From positions 4,258,739 to 4,322,738 of the forward strand of contig JARUPZ010000013.1 in NCBI GenBank assembly GCA_031213475.1: DNA of 64,000 nt. The letters run 5' to 3'. Source of the DNA: Nereocystis luetkeana (lineage: Eukaryota; Sar; Phaeophyceae; Laminariales; Laminariaceae). The notes under the pieces are model-generated. The model was given only the letters and a program-made list of their open reading frames with translations, did not search any database and was not told the origin of the DNA. Shown one piece after another: positions 28,946-42,000 of the stretch. The first letter of the stretch is position 1. The number at the start of each line of letters is the position of its first letter. Made by a program: the position numbers and the translations under genes.

Positions 28946-31803
28946 CACACGGATTGCCCGTCCTCGTCGTAGCCTGCTCGCCTGCGGAATATCGCAGTTT
29001 TCTCTTCCCGCATGGTACGGGTGTCCCAAACGGCAGGCGTCAGAGGCGTTCCGTATAAGGGGTGGAATAGACCTTATTCGTAGCCTCCTCTATTTTGGTT
29101 CGAATAGCCGCACTTTCGACCCCCCTTCCCGACTTCTGGGATATTATGGTCATCATCCTTAGATAGTCGTGTGACATTAATCTATGTAGGACTATTAAGG
29201 GTGGGCTAATGTGATGGTGTCACGTAGCTGTGAGGTGGTGCCGTACGTAACAGTAGGAGTAGACGGGGGGGGGCGTATTATTTATGCGTGTGAGATCACA
29301 TGACGTGCTATAGGGATAATCTCCGGAGATCTTACATGTGAGAAGATACATGTTTTCAAGGAGTTGGGGGATCAGCCTGGTACCTGGCTGACCCCACCTA
29401 TCCCCACTCTGTTCTCTTATCCTATCGAGAGCTGTCTATGAGAGAGGTAGCGACATTACCCTGACCAAGAAGAAGCGTGCCTGGCAAGCATCGCAATCCT
29501 TGTGACCTCTCTAGCGGGCCTCTTGCCACATACCTGGTACGAAGTAGAATTATGCCATACATCGAGCTCTTCTGCCAACTCTGTAACTACTCTTCTATGT
29601 ACAATGTACTGCGGCGTATCTGCTCTCAACTCAAAATATGATGTGCATACTCTGCAGTACCTACATGCATAGCCGTATAGACGGAACACAATGTTACGGT
29701 AGCGTCCAGATGCACAGAGTACAGTAGTGCTTCGATTTTCCTTCGCGTACTGTCTGCTAGCTCCGCCGCGCGACAGCAAGTAGATGGTACGCTTCTCCGT
29801 TCCAAACCTCGAGAGCCCATTCATCGCGTACAAAGCTTTGGGCGCCTCCGGTTGAACCGTGTCTATTACCCTATCGGCAAAACAATATCCAACCCTCAAC
29901 ATACAGTGCGCGGTCTCTATAACCCTGCGTACTGCCTATTGATAGCTATATGTTATTTCACAGCACAAGCGTCGAAGATTCCTGCACGGACGGTTTCGTA
30001 TCCAAGCAAACCGCCATACAATACGAGTATGTATAAAACCCATATACCCTCCTGTCGAGTTGTTCTTGCGCCAAAATTAAACTGACGCCTGTCAGCTCCG
30101 CGCCGCATGACCCTACGTACTCGGTGCGTTCCTCCCTTCTCAAAAACATCCGTGTTCATCCATCACACACCACGTTCTGAGCGCCTCCAGATGCACCCTG
30201 CCTCCACCTGATCAGAAAATAAAACCCTGTGGGAAACCGTGCGTGGTCTCCATAACCCTGCGCATAGTTCACCAACTTATGCATAGCATGTGATATGCCA
30301 GGTACTACGCTATCTAAACAAAATCCCCGGGCTACACCAGCTCGAAACGACAACCCCCGCAACGCACGTACTCAACCCACGCTTTCTGGTTACCGGAACT
30401 CCCCGTGCGCCGTACTCCATAGCGAGCCCCCTATCATGAGGGAGCACATGTTTCGCAGCGCGCCTAGACCCTGTCGTGTTTTTTTCTGTGGCACGCAGGC
30501 GTTGGTGTTGGCGTGCGACCTACATACTACCGATCCAGCCACCACCCGCCTGCTGTATCCGACTTCCCTTGTTTTGCACTACTATACCTACTGTGTTACA
30601 CCTGCTACGATAGGGGTTTCCTACAGCTTTCAGAGGCCCCTCATGATATGTACATATTTTTCTCCATCCCACAATTATCCTCATCCTACTCTCCCGCTCC
30701 ACCCCAGTAGTAACCCAAATCCGGGGTCCCGGGACCTGCATCCCCCCCCCGCCCCTCCCCATCCCCGCTACGGTTCGGGCCGTGATTTTTATCGCTCGAA
30801 GACATCAGCATAATCTCCCGCCGTCGACTGGCGTCCAAGTAACTCACGCTGCTCACAGGCAGGCGCTTTCTGCAATTTTAACGCATGAAAGGAACCCCGC
30901 CTTGGTTGTGGACTCTGTTGCACGGCCTTGGCTGGAGTAGACCGCGAGGTCTTACAGCCACCACACCGCCGGGGGCGCCGGCAGGGCACGGAGCAGAGCC
31001 CTCACCACGTACGTACGACGCGCACCTGCAATGTTCTGAGGCTCCTTCCATCCAGGAGTTCTGAATGCCATCCAAAAACGGGTGTAAGAACAAAGTCCAC
31101 GATGACGAGCAACCCCGTGACCTGTCTGAGGTCACCTATAGAAAAGCGCCATACCGTCAAAACACAACGACGCTGGGTAGCTGCTCCGTTCGTAAGCCCC
31201 GTTCGTCGAAGCCACTTTAGCCAAAAAGAGCTACCTTTATATCTACCGTATCACGCGTCGTACCTCACAAGAAAAAAAGGATGTTTGAGAAAAAAAAAAG
31301 GGAAACCCGACGACTCCTGCCGTGGCCGATGCTGTACAGCAGTAGTGACGGTCCAAATATAGTGCCGGTAGATATGGGCCACTCAAGAATACTGGCACTA
31401 TGGCGGCAACCAGCACTGCTCCTCCGCACTACCACAACGGTTGATCATATCTGCATCGAGCGTTTTCACCGACCCTGCATAGGGCAGTCGGCCCCACCCA
31501 AGCGGAACTAGGTAGGGACCATTGCTATAAACTGTAGTACAGTAGCAGTGCAACACAGCGGGCATGCTCGTAGCATCCTCGAGCGCGAGCGGTGGCGTTC
31601 GAGCGATGTTGGGTATTTCCGCTGTACGCTTCATCAGTCAGAAACATTTCAGCGAAATAAAACCGTCTAATACCGACCTGTAGGGTACCACGCGTCTGCT
31701 GTGTACCAGTACAGTTTCTAATGTGCCCCGACGTGCATCCGGTATCGTGCGAGGATCCTCGACATACTCCCGTTGTCGATCGGGGGCGTCGATCAGGACG
31801 CTA

Positions 31804-31908
31804 TTACGGGGGGCCATAGTTAACAGGACCTATGGTACACATACAAACCTATATGTTTAACCATTTTTACTAACAATATTTGGTCCTGTTAACTATGGAC
31901 CCCCGTAA
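31804..31908. mobile_element. MITE1, complete copy with TA duplication
   Basis: A 105-bp hairpin from TTACGGGGGGCCATAGTTAA to GGACCCCCGTAA, with TA on both sides (31802-31803 and 31909-31910). It lies in the gap downstream of gene 2. Confidence 0.8.
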
Positions 31909-32912
31909 TAGTAGCGTGTATTATTGGTGGGAGCAATGTATGTTGTAGGAGAGCGGGCCTCTAGTCGTTGTCCTGGTGGCGGTAGCCGCCTGTCTTGAGC
32001 GACGTCTGCACGACCTCCAGCACCTGCTCGAACCACAGCATGCATCACCAGCGGGCATCAAACACGTGAAGTGACAACTACTGCGCGTTAATCCATGCCT
32101 TGACAGCCACGCCTTGGAGGACGACACAAGCCACCTCGGGTCGGGCGACAGAATACGAGGCCTAAACACCCATTCTCGGCCAACCCGCCCCCAACCCACG
32201 AAAACCTTCAGACCTCACGGACAGATAATCGATTTCCACTTCATCGACTAGATCGTCGAAAGTAACACTACGTCTGAAAATAGGGGCATATTGGAGCTTT
32301 CGAAAGGCTCCGTCAGAAATAATCCGTATCCACATATGAAACCAGGGGATGTGCATTACCACAGAACGCCCACGAACTACTTCCAGTACCACGATTTGGA
32401 ACGGCATACGAAGCCAGCCAGACGCCATAAAGATTGAAACCTAACCATAACGAAGCCTGTCGACGCGGGGAGAGCATCGCTGACGAACGTTGTCTTCGCA
32501 GCAAGAGTGCCCTTGTTTGAGCCGAACTGTTCACGCACGTTGTCACTGGCCATGAAGCTGAACACACACCTCAACAATCCCTGGGCAGCACAACCCCCCC
32601 CCCCCCCGTCAGGTTGTCGCGGCAGGCCGGAAGCCTTGCACGTACTTGCGGGGCTCTTATCGCGGACACTGCACAGAACAATACTGCGATATCGAGGGCG
32701 TCTTCAGGTACTGTACGAGGAGTAGAGGCGTCGAAATAAATAGCGTCGTGCCCGCCGGCATCAAAACCACCGGTACTATGCTCTCAATTTTACCATTTTT
32801 TTTTCCTGTCGAGGGGTGCTGGAAAGAGACAAAGAATGATGAATACCAGGACTCACGAACGAACGCCCCGATTCCCCCAAGACCTTCGAAGCTGCGCGCA
32901 AATCCGGCGTAC

Positions 32913-33041
32913 CTTGTTGACGCCGAGACAGGCGAACATCGCGATCGAGCCGGGAAGCATCGCCCTTGCCGTCACGAAGCCCAGGAAGGAGGCGGAGGGC
33001 GACGGCGAGGCACCCACAGCGCGAGCCCCTCTCAGATTCGC
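32913..33041 (-). CDS. Gene 2 exon 15 (hydrophobic C-terminal segment)
   Basis: [18 protein letters not shown], then [18 protein letters not shown] and ACLGVNK. Acceptor GTGGAAG, donor AAG/GTACGC. 129 nt, equal to gene 1. The final exon downstream was not identified. Confidence 0.87.
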
Positions 33042-36000
33042 CTTCCACGGTGAAGAACCGATGGTGTCGGGCCCCACAGATGGCATCCGCAGGCAGGAGC
33101 GGAAAGGGACGACGGGCAAAGGTGGGCTGCTAGGGCGGGGGGGGTGCGCGTGAAAACATCGGAACCCCCACTTCATGCTACCCAGTTTCGAGACCGATAC
33201 AAGGGGGGGGGGGGGGGAAGGGGAGAGGTACCCATTGCCATGCAATGTTGTAGTCGGGAGGGGGGTGGGGATGTGTACTGATTGGCACACATGGTCGTAC
33301 TTAGGGGTGGGGGGGGGGGGGGGTCCTACAGTACAACGAGCAAGCAACAAACTCGAAGAAAAATCTCGGTTTTCGTCCTTTTTTCATTTTCTGACGTTTC
33401 TAGGATTGTGGTGTGGCGTCGTTTTTGTCGTTTTGTCGTGCACTCTTAAGTCAGCAGGAAGAGGTTGAAGCGCGATACCCCTCTCGGGGTTTCCAGTGTT
33501 TAGTACCGCCGTGAGCTTGCGTGTCTACAAGCACAAAAGCTGGAAAATGGGAGGGTGGACTACGCCGAGGTCATCCCAGCCGGAGGCAGCGAGAATAGGG
33601 CAAACGCTCGGGGTACAACGAACGCCATGGCAAAAACAGATCGAGTCACGGATACCATCACGAAACCTCTTGCCGTCTTCTTTCCTCGTCCCAAGCTGCG
33701 TTGCTTCTATCGACGGCATGGGGTAGGGAGTTCACAGCACCTCGGTGTTGCAGCCCTCACAGAAACAAAGTACCGCTACCTACGAAATCGAAAGCATTCG
33801 GATTCAGGCAGGAAACATGTTTTTTTTTCGACCAATTTTGTCGATGATCGTGGACACGAGGCGGTCTCTTAAATCCAGGAATCTACTGCCTGCCGACAGG
33901 CGCGTCGGAATGGCACGATACGGAAAGAGGGGACTTAAAGAAACTCATGATGACCCGGCCGAGTGAACGATGTGTGTTCCTATCCTTTCGCTGCTGCATA
34001 TATATGCTGGCTGATGTTTCGGGCTGCAAGCTACGGGCCCGCCATGGTTGAGAATGGATACCTGACTACAAAATATAAGTTACGTTTAGATATTTCTTTA
34101 CTATCTGAACGTCCCTGGTATTTAGTACCAGACCGATAACGCGCGAGGCAACCCTCCCCCCCCCCCCGGCAAGATCGTCATAACCCGTTCTCCTTTCAAC
34201 AATGACATTGATTGCACAGCAAAAACGGGTGGGATTGGGAAATATCGCCCCGAGACCCATCGATCGTTCGGAGTTTGCACGTCCCGCTGCAGCCAAGGAA
34301 ATCAGGTTAAACAGTACACTGCAGTAGTAGTCCTTCTGTAGTCCCGGCTGCCCTCCACGGCGGCGGTGAAATAGCTTGGCACAAACGAAATTGACCCGTG
34401 TGACAGCGTGCGGACTAGTGCCGGTTGCTGCGGAAATGACCGTAGCGGTGGATAGCCCATACCGGCAGTATACAGGGACCACTGCTGGGGTCCGAGGGGT
34501 GAGTTAACTTCGGGTGTATACGGTAGGTCGCTTGGTGGAACTCGACGTTCACGCGAGATTGGTTGTGTCCGCAAACATCTGCATGGAGTGGAGCAAATAT
34601 CCAGCAGGGCGAGCGTAAGGGAACATAGAATACGGCGTCATATATCATTGGAACATCGTTTCGGGTGGGTGCTGCACACGACAAAATCGGGCTATGATAA
34701 TACGTCCATAAACATACAATTTTTATGATCTTAGCATTCTCATTTCTTAACAGGACTGGGCCATCTTCTCTTTGCGCTCGCCCCCCATTCGGTCATTTGT
34801 TGGCGCAGCTTCATGCAGATCTGGGCACCAAATAAGTCGGGTAAATTTCGGTTTGTCGCCAAGGGAAAGGATCTCACTACTCGTTGTAAACGCTACCGTT
34901 GATAAACAAAGGTAACTTGACCAATACAGTCACAAATATCAAGCAGTGGATGTATAAAGGACCTCCTGGAACACCACGAGCCGACTGTCGGCGTCATAGT
35001 TGCGCCCTTTTGACCCTTTTGTTTTAGGACTGGTAAGACTGCCGTCCCGACGTTGGGGAAAAAACACTCAGATTCTAATCAATTCGTCCCCGAAATGGGG
35101 CCGCTGTCCTATTAATATATGGGATATAACCCTCTTGGGACTTAAGCGGGAAAAATGGAGAATTAAAACAAAGACGATTTCAGCAACGACCACTGCGCGA
35201 TTGGGAGATGACACAATGATTAATGCCCGAGCCACGATGGTTGATGCCGAACGAGTCGCTCTGTATGGGCGCAACGTGATCACCACGCTCACTTGTGTTT
35301 GCTGCTAGACGATCGCGTTGCTCGTGGGCCTGACGATATAACTAAATGTCTCGTTGTTTGGGCGGCTATCTCAATCGTCCTAGAAGGGTGGTTGGGCATG
35401 ATAAGTGATGTCGCCTCGCTTTGGGGAGTTCTAGCTGTCGCGCCGAGGTGCCCCGGCTGCAACCGTGCAACGCGTTGGACGGGCCCTGCAGCGGTTCACG
35501 TTGCAGAATTACTACAGTACGTCCCCTTGAGTAAACCCCGTTCAAGCCGGCGTGGTTCCAGGTTCGTGCTATAACGGTACCCCTTCGTTTCGCGGGACAT
35601 TGCTTTAGAGCGTTGGAACACCGGTGAAAGGTGTTGTCGACAGCAACATTCAAGCCCATACATGATGTGGCGGTGATGCCAGGTGCCGCAAGATGTTTGC
35701 GACGGCCGTGGAAGAGTGGTCATCACAATATTCAATCCACTATATTTCCTGAACCCGTCGAGCCCCTACCAGCAAAGATCGATAGTAAACGCAAAGACGA
35801 ACGTTGACCGGCCGGACAGCAGAAGGCAGAACGAGTGTATCACAGGTTTGTGTCGATGTCAGACTGCACGTACAGGAAATGATACAAGTTATATACGTGC
35901 GACGGGTCGTGCATCGTATGGAAGGCGTGTTGGGCCATCTCTGTGTAACCCTGTTTATGATTGCATTCCCGTTTTGGTCACAAATTACCTGGAATTAGAG

Positions 36001-39000
36001 TTAAACTTACCTATACGTACAGCTTAGCAGTAAAAGGGAAGTAAAAGGGACTAGCGATTTGAAAGCCGCGAACAAGTGGTCATCCCGCATGGTCCAGGTA
36101 CACTCTTACCCAGGTCAATGAGGCCACCGCGGAGGCTTTCGCAGCTGCCATGTACCGGTCCGCCTTCTTCAACGCCCCCAGGCACGAGGTGCAGCTCTTG
36201 GTGTGTTGCTGTCCAGGCGGCAAAGTCGGAAACCACAACAAATCAGGCGGGATGAAAAACAAAGGCGCACCCGAGAGCGGCAACGCCTCCATATGAACCA
36301 CGTGTTCCGTTCATTTTGGACCTCCATACATACGTACTCGACCAACGCGTGTTGTTGTACCGAAGGATAGGCCACAATAATAGGTGAAACGTTTGTGCCA
36401 GGTGCGATATCAGAGCGTTACCCCCGCTTTGGGGGAAAACGTCTAGCAGCTGGCAAGAAACGGATTGACTCGGTTAATTTTCTGCAGTGCTTGAAGTTAG
36501 TCTGCTCTGTTCGTATTGTGGGATACCAGCCGCGATCCGAATCGACCCCAAGGGACATGAAGCCCCTCATCAAAAAAATATATATAGGAACAACCATCCG
36601 CTAAGCGCGGTGCGCATCGAGGTATACCAGGTACAATACAAGGCCGACGAAAAGCGAAAAGAGCCAACGTTCGTACGCGGGTGAGAGAAAGTTTTAAGAA
36701 CATAGCGATTAGAATCGCTGTTTTTTGTCGGGGACGCTTCAAGCAAATCGGATACAAAGACACCGTGCACACAGCAGTTGCGAGTACTGCACTGAGTCCT
36801 ACCAGGTATACCATCCTTAGTCAGACGCATGCCACAGTACTAGAGGAGCGCAAGTTGTTTTTTCTGAAGCTCCTCGCTTGAGGGCTCTACACCACCAGCA
36901 CGTCAACAATAAGTCACCCAAAGACATGATCGAAGTATCAGATCAGAAGCACCCTACTGTCACTGTGGGACAATCTTTTCTAGGGTTCATGGCGCGCTCG
37001 GCGACGAAAACGTCGCTGGCGTTATCGTCCATGCTGGAAGCGACACCGGAATATTTCAAGGGTTTCGAACGGGTCTACTCTCCGCCTACAAAATTTGGCC
37101 CTTCAGGGAGGGAATGCAGAAAAGGGAGGGGCAGTCGCCGTACAGACTTTGAGAGCGATGAAAGTGCAATAGTTGACGAATAGTCCCGTGGGCCTAGGCA
37201 TACAAAACTACAGCTTTGCGAAGCAAGAATGGAGTTCCCACGAATTTGTGCATAAGAGGAGGGAGCCCCGTCGCTCAGAAAATACCTCAGTCAAAATGAG
37301 CCACCCCTTTCGCACCACGCGTCTACAGCAGCCTGCGCTCTAGGCTGGTGTTGGTACACCGAGAGGCTCTTAAGACTTCTGAAGACTTGCTCAGATTGGT
37401 GTAGACGTTTCTTGTCGGTGGGCCCACGCTGTAATCAAGTGTTGTGCGTCCAGCAACCCTTTGCAGGTATCAAAACCGTGAACCAAAACTTCGGACAGGT
37501 CACCGATTCCCACAGCTTATGGTCTAGATATCTCGAAGGCACATCTGTTCCCGGTCTTGTACGATCTATCGTACAGCAGTGGCTCATGTTTCCGGGTGGC
37601 AGCCGTACAATCTGTACCAGGTACGATCTAGTAGGCCACGGTTTTCCTGGGGGGTCGGACCTGTACTGTGCAGGTCCTGCTCAACCCATCACAATGGCAG
37701 GTGAGACACTGAATTGTCTACTGCGGTAGGTCATCATCTGTATATGTCCGAGAGGTGAATTGTGTCGGAGCACCATCACTTCCGCGGAGGCGTCTTTAGT
37801 ACGATTTCCCCTAACGCGATACCACCCACGGCGTCCGTCGCTCGACATCCACCACAGTAGGCACAGGGAGCAGCACACCATACCAACGCCGGCACCTCGT
37901 GGACGTTGAATAGCTCATCGCGGTTGCGCTCGCGGGGGGGCATCGCCGTGTCGCAGCCTTCGCTCCAAGTCGGACCGCCAGATGCGATTTCTTTTATCCA
38001 CCTCCTCCTGGTCACGCCACGAAGGGGACGTGGTTTTACTTTTGTAAGGTAACGAACACGAGGCACCGCACGAGCAAGCGAACCCTCCAAACGTCCCCGA
38101 GCACGTCCTTTATATATCGAACTCCCTGCTTCGCTTTCTGCTTCGCTTCTTGCATTCTCTGACACCTCGCAGGCCGTAATCGAATGAATGTGTTAGGCCG
38201 CGCTGTAGAGTCGTCGTCGATCGCCGATCTCGTTCGCGAAAAAACACACCCATTCGTGACGGTACACAACCCGTTGACGCTTGCACGACTACGAAGCGTA
38301 CCGACAGGTTTTTGAAAGGGAGGACCTGATAGCCTATACGGCGGCAGCAGCAGTCATCGGCACACGGAGAACTGGCTGAAACGAAAATGTGTAACGACCG
38401 CGAGGAAGGCGCGGGATTTGGAGCTAGCGGGTCCCCTGCAGAGTGTGGCCACACATACGGGTTGTCTATATTTTCCATGTCCACTCTTGCGACGGTATTC
38501 TGCGTTGGGGTATCCCCCGCGAGCACACATCGCCGCTCGCTCTACTAGTATAGCCCCAGGATGGTGGAGGTGGGGGGGGGGGGGGGGGGGGGGGGAGCAC
38601 TGCTGCTGTCATTACTCTCTCGAGGCGTTCTACGTTAGAGGGTATCACATTCGGGAGAAAACAGTTCTGAGCCACCGCAGCGTCCTTACGGGGGCTCCAG
38701 TTGAAGGATTAGTATGTTTCTCGTGAGCTACACTGTTGGGTATAATGCGTACGCACACGTACGAGGTACGTGTAGCGTCAGGCGTGATCTGTGTTCGTCT
38801 CCGTTGGATTCCGCTACCACCTTGGCGGGGCATTGGAGCCTCACAAGACCTCTCGTAGAACGTCTCTCTCGCGTTTGTGATTCTGGTGATCGCAGCATCT
38901 CAGTCCATTGGATGGAAAAGAGGCAGTCGTGTCGAGGCGGGGGGGGGGGGGGAAGCCACCCAAACCTTCTCCTTTCGGCGACGGGGGCGGCGACGTCCTC

Positions 39001-42000
39001 TGCTCGCAACCGGGCATCTTCGATTTTAAAAAAAAGCACACCGCTAATACCTTCGAGCACTCCAACAGCGACAACAAGCATGATGACGTTAGTGTTGTCA
39101 ACCATTGACGAGAACCGTGAGCGTCCAGCCAGCGCGTGTAGGATCATGCTGAGCCCGAGCTATACGCCTCGTAGCATCGTAACTTGGGCATCAAGTGGCT
39201 TCTTCCCCCACTTTAGTCGATCATTTTTGATCGGCCTTTGCCCGCTCAAGTTCCTAGAGGGCTAATAATGCCCAGTGGTTTTGAACAAATATGGATTACT
39301 GCTACGGAAGCGGAACCAAACGGCTGTTGCGTGCCGTTCAGGGAAAACACTTGCCCCCACAGGCGGGCAGGCATGCACAGCAGGGTCGGAACGGTATGCA
39401 CGACAGTACTACTAATAGCAAGTATCCAGGCCAATTCGAAAGGCGAGAGTCAACGCACCGGTCATGTCGCCTTTCAGCCCCACAAATCATGGAACAGACG
39501 GAGCGGGGGGAAGGGGGGGGGGTGTACTGATGCCATGCATGGTCATAGTCGTATGTGGGATAGGGGGGGGGGGCTATCCTTGTCGCATATGTTGGAGCCA
39601 TGCCTACGAGGCTTGATTGAATAAGATAGTTCCCAGTTACATAAGGATACTACAGTAGGCTAGCTCCGTCACTCACAGGGTAATCACCCCCTTGTCTGCC
39701 GAAGCCGGGACGAAGACTGCTTTCCCGTAGTTAGAGCTGTGGAACCCCGCAGAAGCTAGTATTTTTTCCTGCCGAGCACAACCGCGCGATGAGCATGCGA
39801 GGAAACTATTTAAACTCGGTCTCATTGCACCAGCGGACCCAGCCTGAGGGTGGCAGGGTGTCCGTATTGGTTCGGTGCTGTTCGCCAGATCGAGGGGTTG
39901 ATTGTTGCAGCGTATGGATGCTGCCCCGTCCATGCCTGGAAGACATACAAAATGGAGTGTGTTATGGAGTCCCTCTAGTTCATAGCAGTAGATAGGGGTG
40001 TTGGGGCTGGGGGGGAACGGGGTTATAGCCGGGAGGAATTTGGGCGCCTGCAGTCCTATCCAACAAGGTGTACCGGGGGGAAGAGAAATTAGTAGACGTG
40101 ACTTTCCTTATCGCCGTTCGTCTCACGGCCCCTCGTATATCACGATCTACTGTAGTTCATTTAGGTCCTATCCAGCCGCTGTGAGTTGCTGGCATGAAGG
40201 AGGGGGAGGGGGGGGAGGGGGGGGGGGGCAACAGTAGTTTGGTCGGCGTTTAGGACCGCAGTCTCGTTTGGGGGACAAACCAAAGGCAAATTGTCTCCCA
40301 AACGGGCTTGGAGTCCTATAAGGGTTAGCGCACCCCAACCGAACACCAATAGGTGCCCTTAGGGTTGTATCGGTTTGAGGGTGTCGGGGTATCTCGAACA
40401 TACAACACAATCACACGCTGTCGCCGAAAATCAGACATCGACGCTACGGGAAGTGTTTCCTAGTAAGCCTTGGCTTCTATGGATGAGGTTCGAGACGGCG
40501 GAGCTGGTACTCTCTCTCTGTCTCTCTCTTATGTCTCTCTCGAGTGAATCTACCGGACGGTAAGGGTTGTGCCTTCGAGGGGTGGTGCCTTATTGTCTAA
40601 GCTCCTCACATGAGTTACTCGATATGCCACCCGACACACGGCTTCGAAGGAGTTTGTTCGCGCACAACGCGACTAAGCTTGACATATGCGGTACGCCTTT
40701 GAACTAATGGTCTAGCAAAATGTACCTCACTACAGAGAAGTAACCGGTAATTGCTCGATCGGGGAGCTCAAGTAGGCGAGACGTAGTGACCTAAAAAGTG
40801 CAACCCCTACTATCATCGCAGGAGTCGAACGAGCGACGGATGAATATCTAACAGCGGAATCAAAAACTAGAGCAGTAAACCACACGTTCGCGCTCGGATT
40901 GGGGGGGAAGAGAGGGGGGGGAGCTCCGTAGGGAACGACCAACAGGCTCAGACAACTCGCCTGGTGATGAAGAAATACCAAGTCCTGGTGAATGAACAGG
41001 TGGCTGGACACGTGCTGGATCCAATCCGGTAGCTTGTGGGGCTGGAAGCTGTCGATGAGAGTGATAGCAATGAAAAACATGCAGACAGTAGGATGATTTG
41101 TGGCGTAGAATATAGTGACATACTAATCGTTTGTGTCGACTAGGAACGTCGTGCTCGTCTCGCGCGCGCTACATCCGCGCGCACCCCGTTCCCTCCGGGC
41201 TGCTCAACGCCTCCATAGACCACTACTCTTTGTCCTTACCGGCCACGCTTGGGAATCTTCTGCTTCGTCCCGGAGCCTTCCGACTGCTTGGGCGCTACGA
41301 ACACCTGAACTAATCCAGACGCGCGAGAAAACAGAGGAGTCACGTGGCGGGTGTTTGGTTCAAGATACGCGGCTCTCCGCTCGGGTCTGCCGTAAATATC
41401 GAACGCCTTTTTGGACCGTGAACGCACGAACATTATCAATATTGGAAAACAAGGGACACTCAACGTTTATCATAAATCATTCGATAACGCCTTCATTGTC
41501 GTGTGAAACCCTCTCGAGCATCGTTTGGTGGAGATCTGCCTACAGTTGCCACGTGTTCGTCTGGACATTTGGCGAGGGCAGGATTTATACCGGAGGATAA
41601 GTGGAGACCCCAACCCTTACGACCTAGTCTCCAGACTCGTACGAATCTTGAACACCGTCGAAGATCACTCGACGGCGATGACGCATTTGACCCCCCTTGC
41701 ACTCAGCGATGGGGGGGGGGGGGGCGGAGACGGGGGGGGGTGTACTCGAGGAGAGACATGCACTCGATCTCATGCATGGCCGTAGTCGTATGACCATAGA
41801 CCCTCGCATCCCTACAATGCCGGGACAGATCATGTCGGGTTTTCATCGACAAGGCAGACATTACTTGCACCAAGCGCGAAGGGCCGTGAGGTGTCCGGCG
41901 GGTCGCAGGAAGGGTGAGCTGTATCTTTTACTAAGAATCGCTTGCGAGGCGGACTTGCATATGGATGGAAGTTTCAATGAGTTATTTTTGTTTCCGGTGT

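Larger units (their letters stand above)
23394..32912. other. Gap between the two converging genes
   Basis: About 9.5 kb lies between the last exons found for gene 1 and gene 2. The short terminal exons of both genes (expected to encode an aromatic-rich DYVH-like end) should lie here. None could be placed with confidence. The stretch holds MITE1 copies (23427, 25114, 31804), a MITE3 (25313), a SINE body (28760), several C tracts of 17-30 bases and low-complexity DNA. Open frames of up to 148 codons (29456-29902, - strand) show no recognisable domain. Confidence 0.6.

Noticed and set aside
29456-29902. 148-codon open frame on the - strand with CRYCRVC
   Set aside because: It is the longest unexplained frame in the gap, but it has no family match, the cysteine spacing is not a known finger, and there is no second copy to support it.
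30295-30813. 172-codon + strand frame rich in Pro, Ser and Thr
   Set aside because: Low-complexity C-rich DNA with no motif. The frame is not conserved elsewhere in the window.
36878-37183. 102-codon + strand frame inside intron 13 of gene 2
   Set aside because: Composition is protein-like, but no domain, start context or paralogue supports it.
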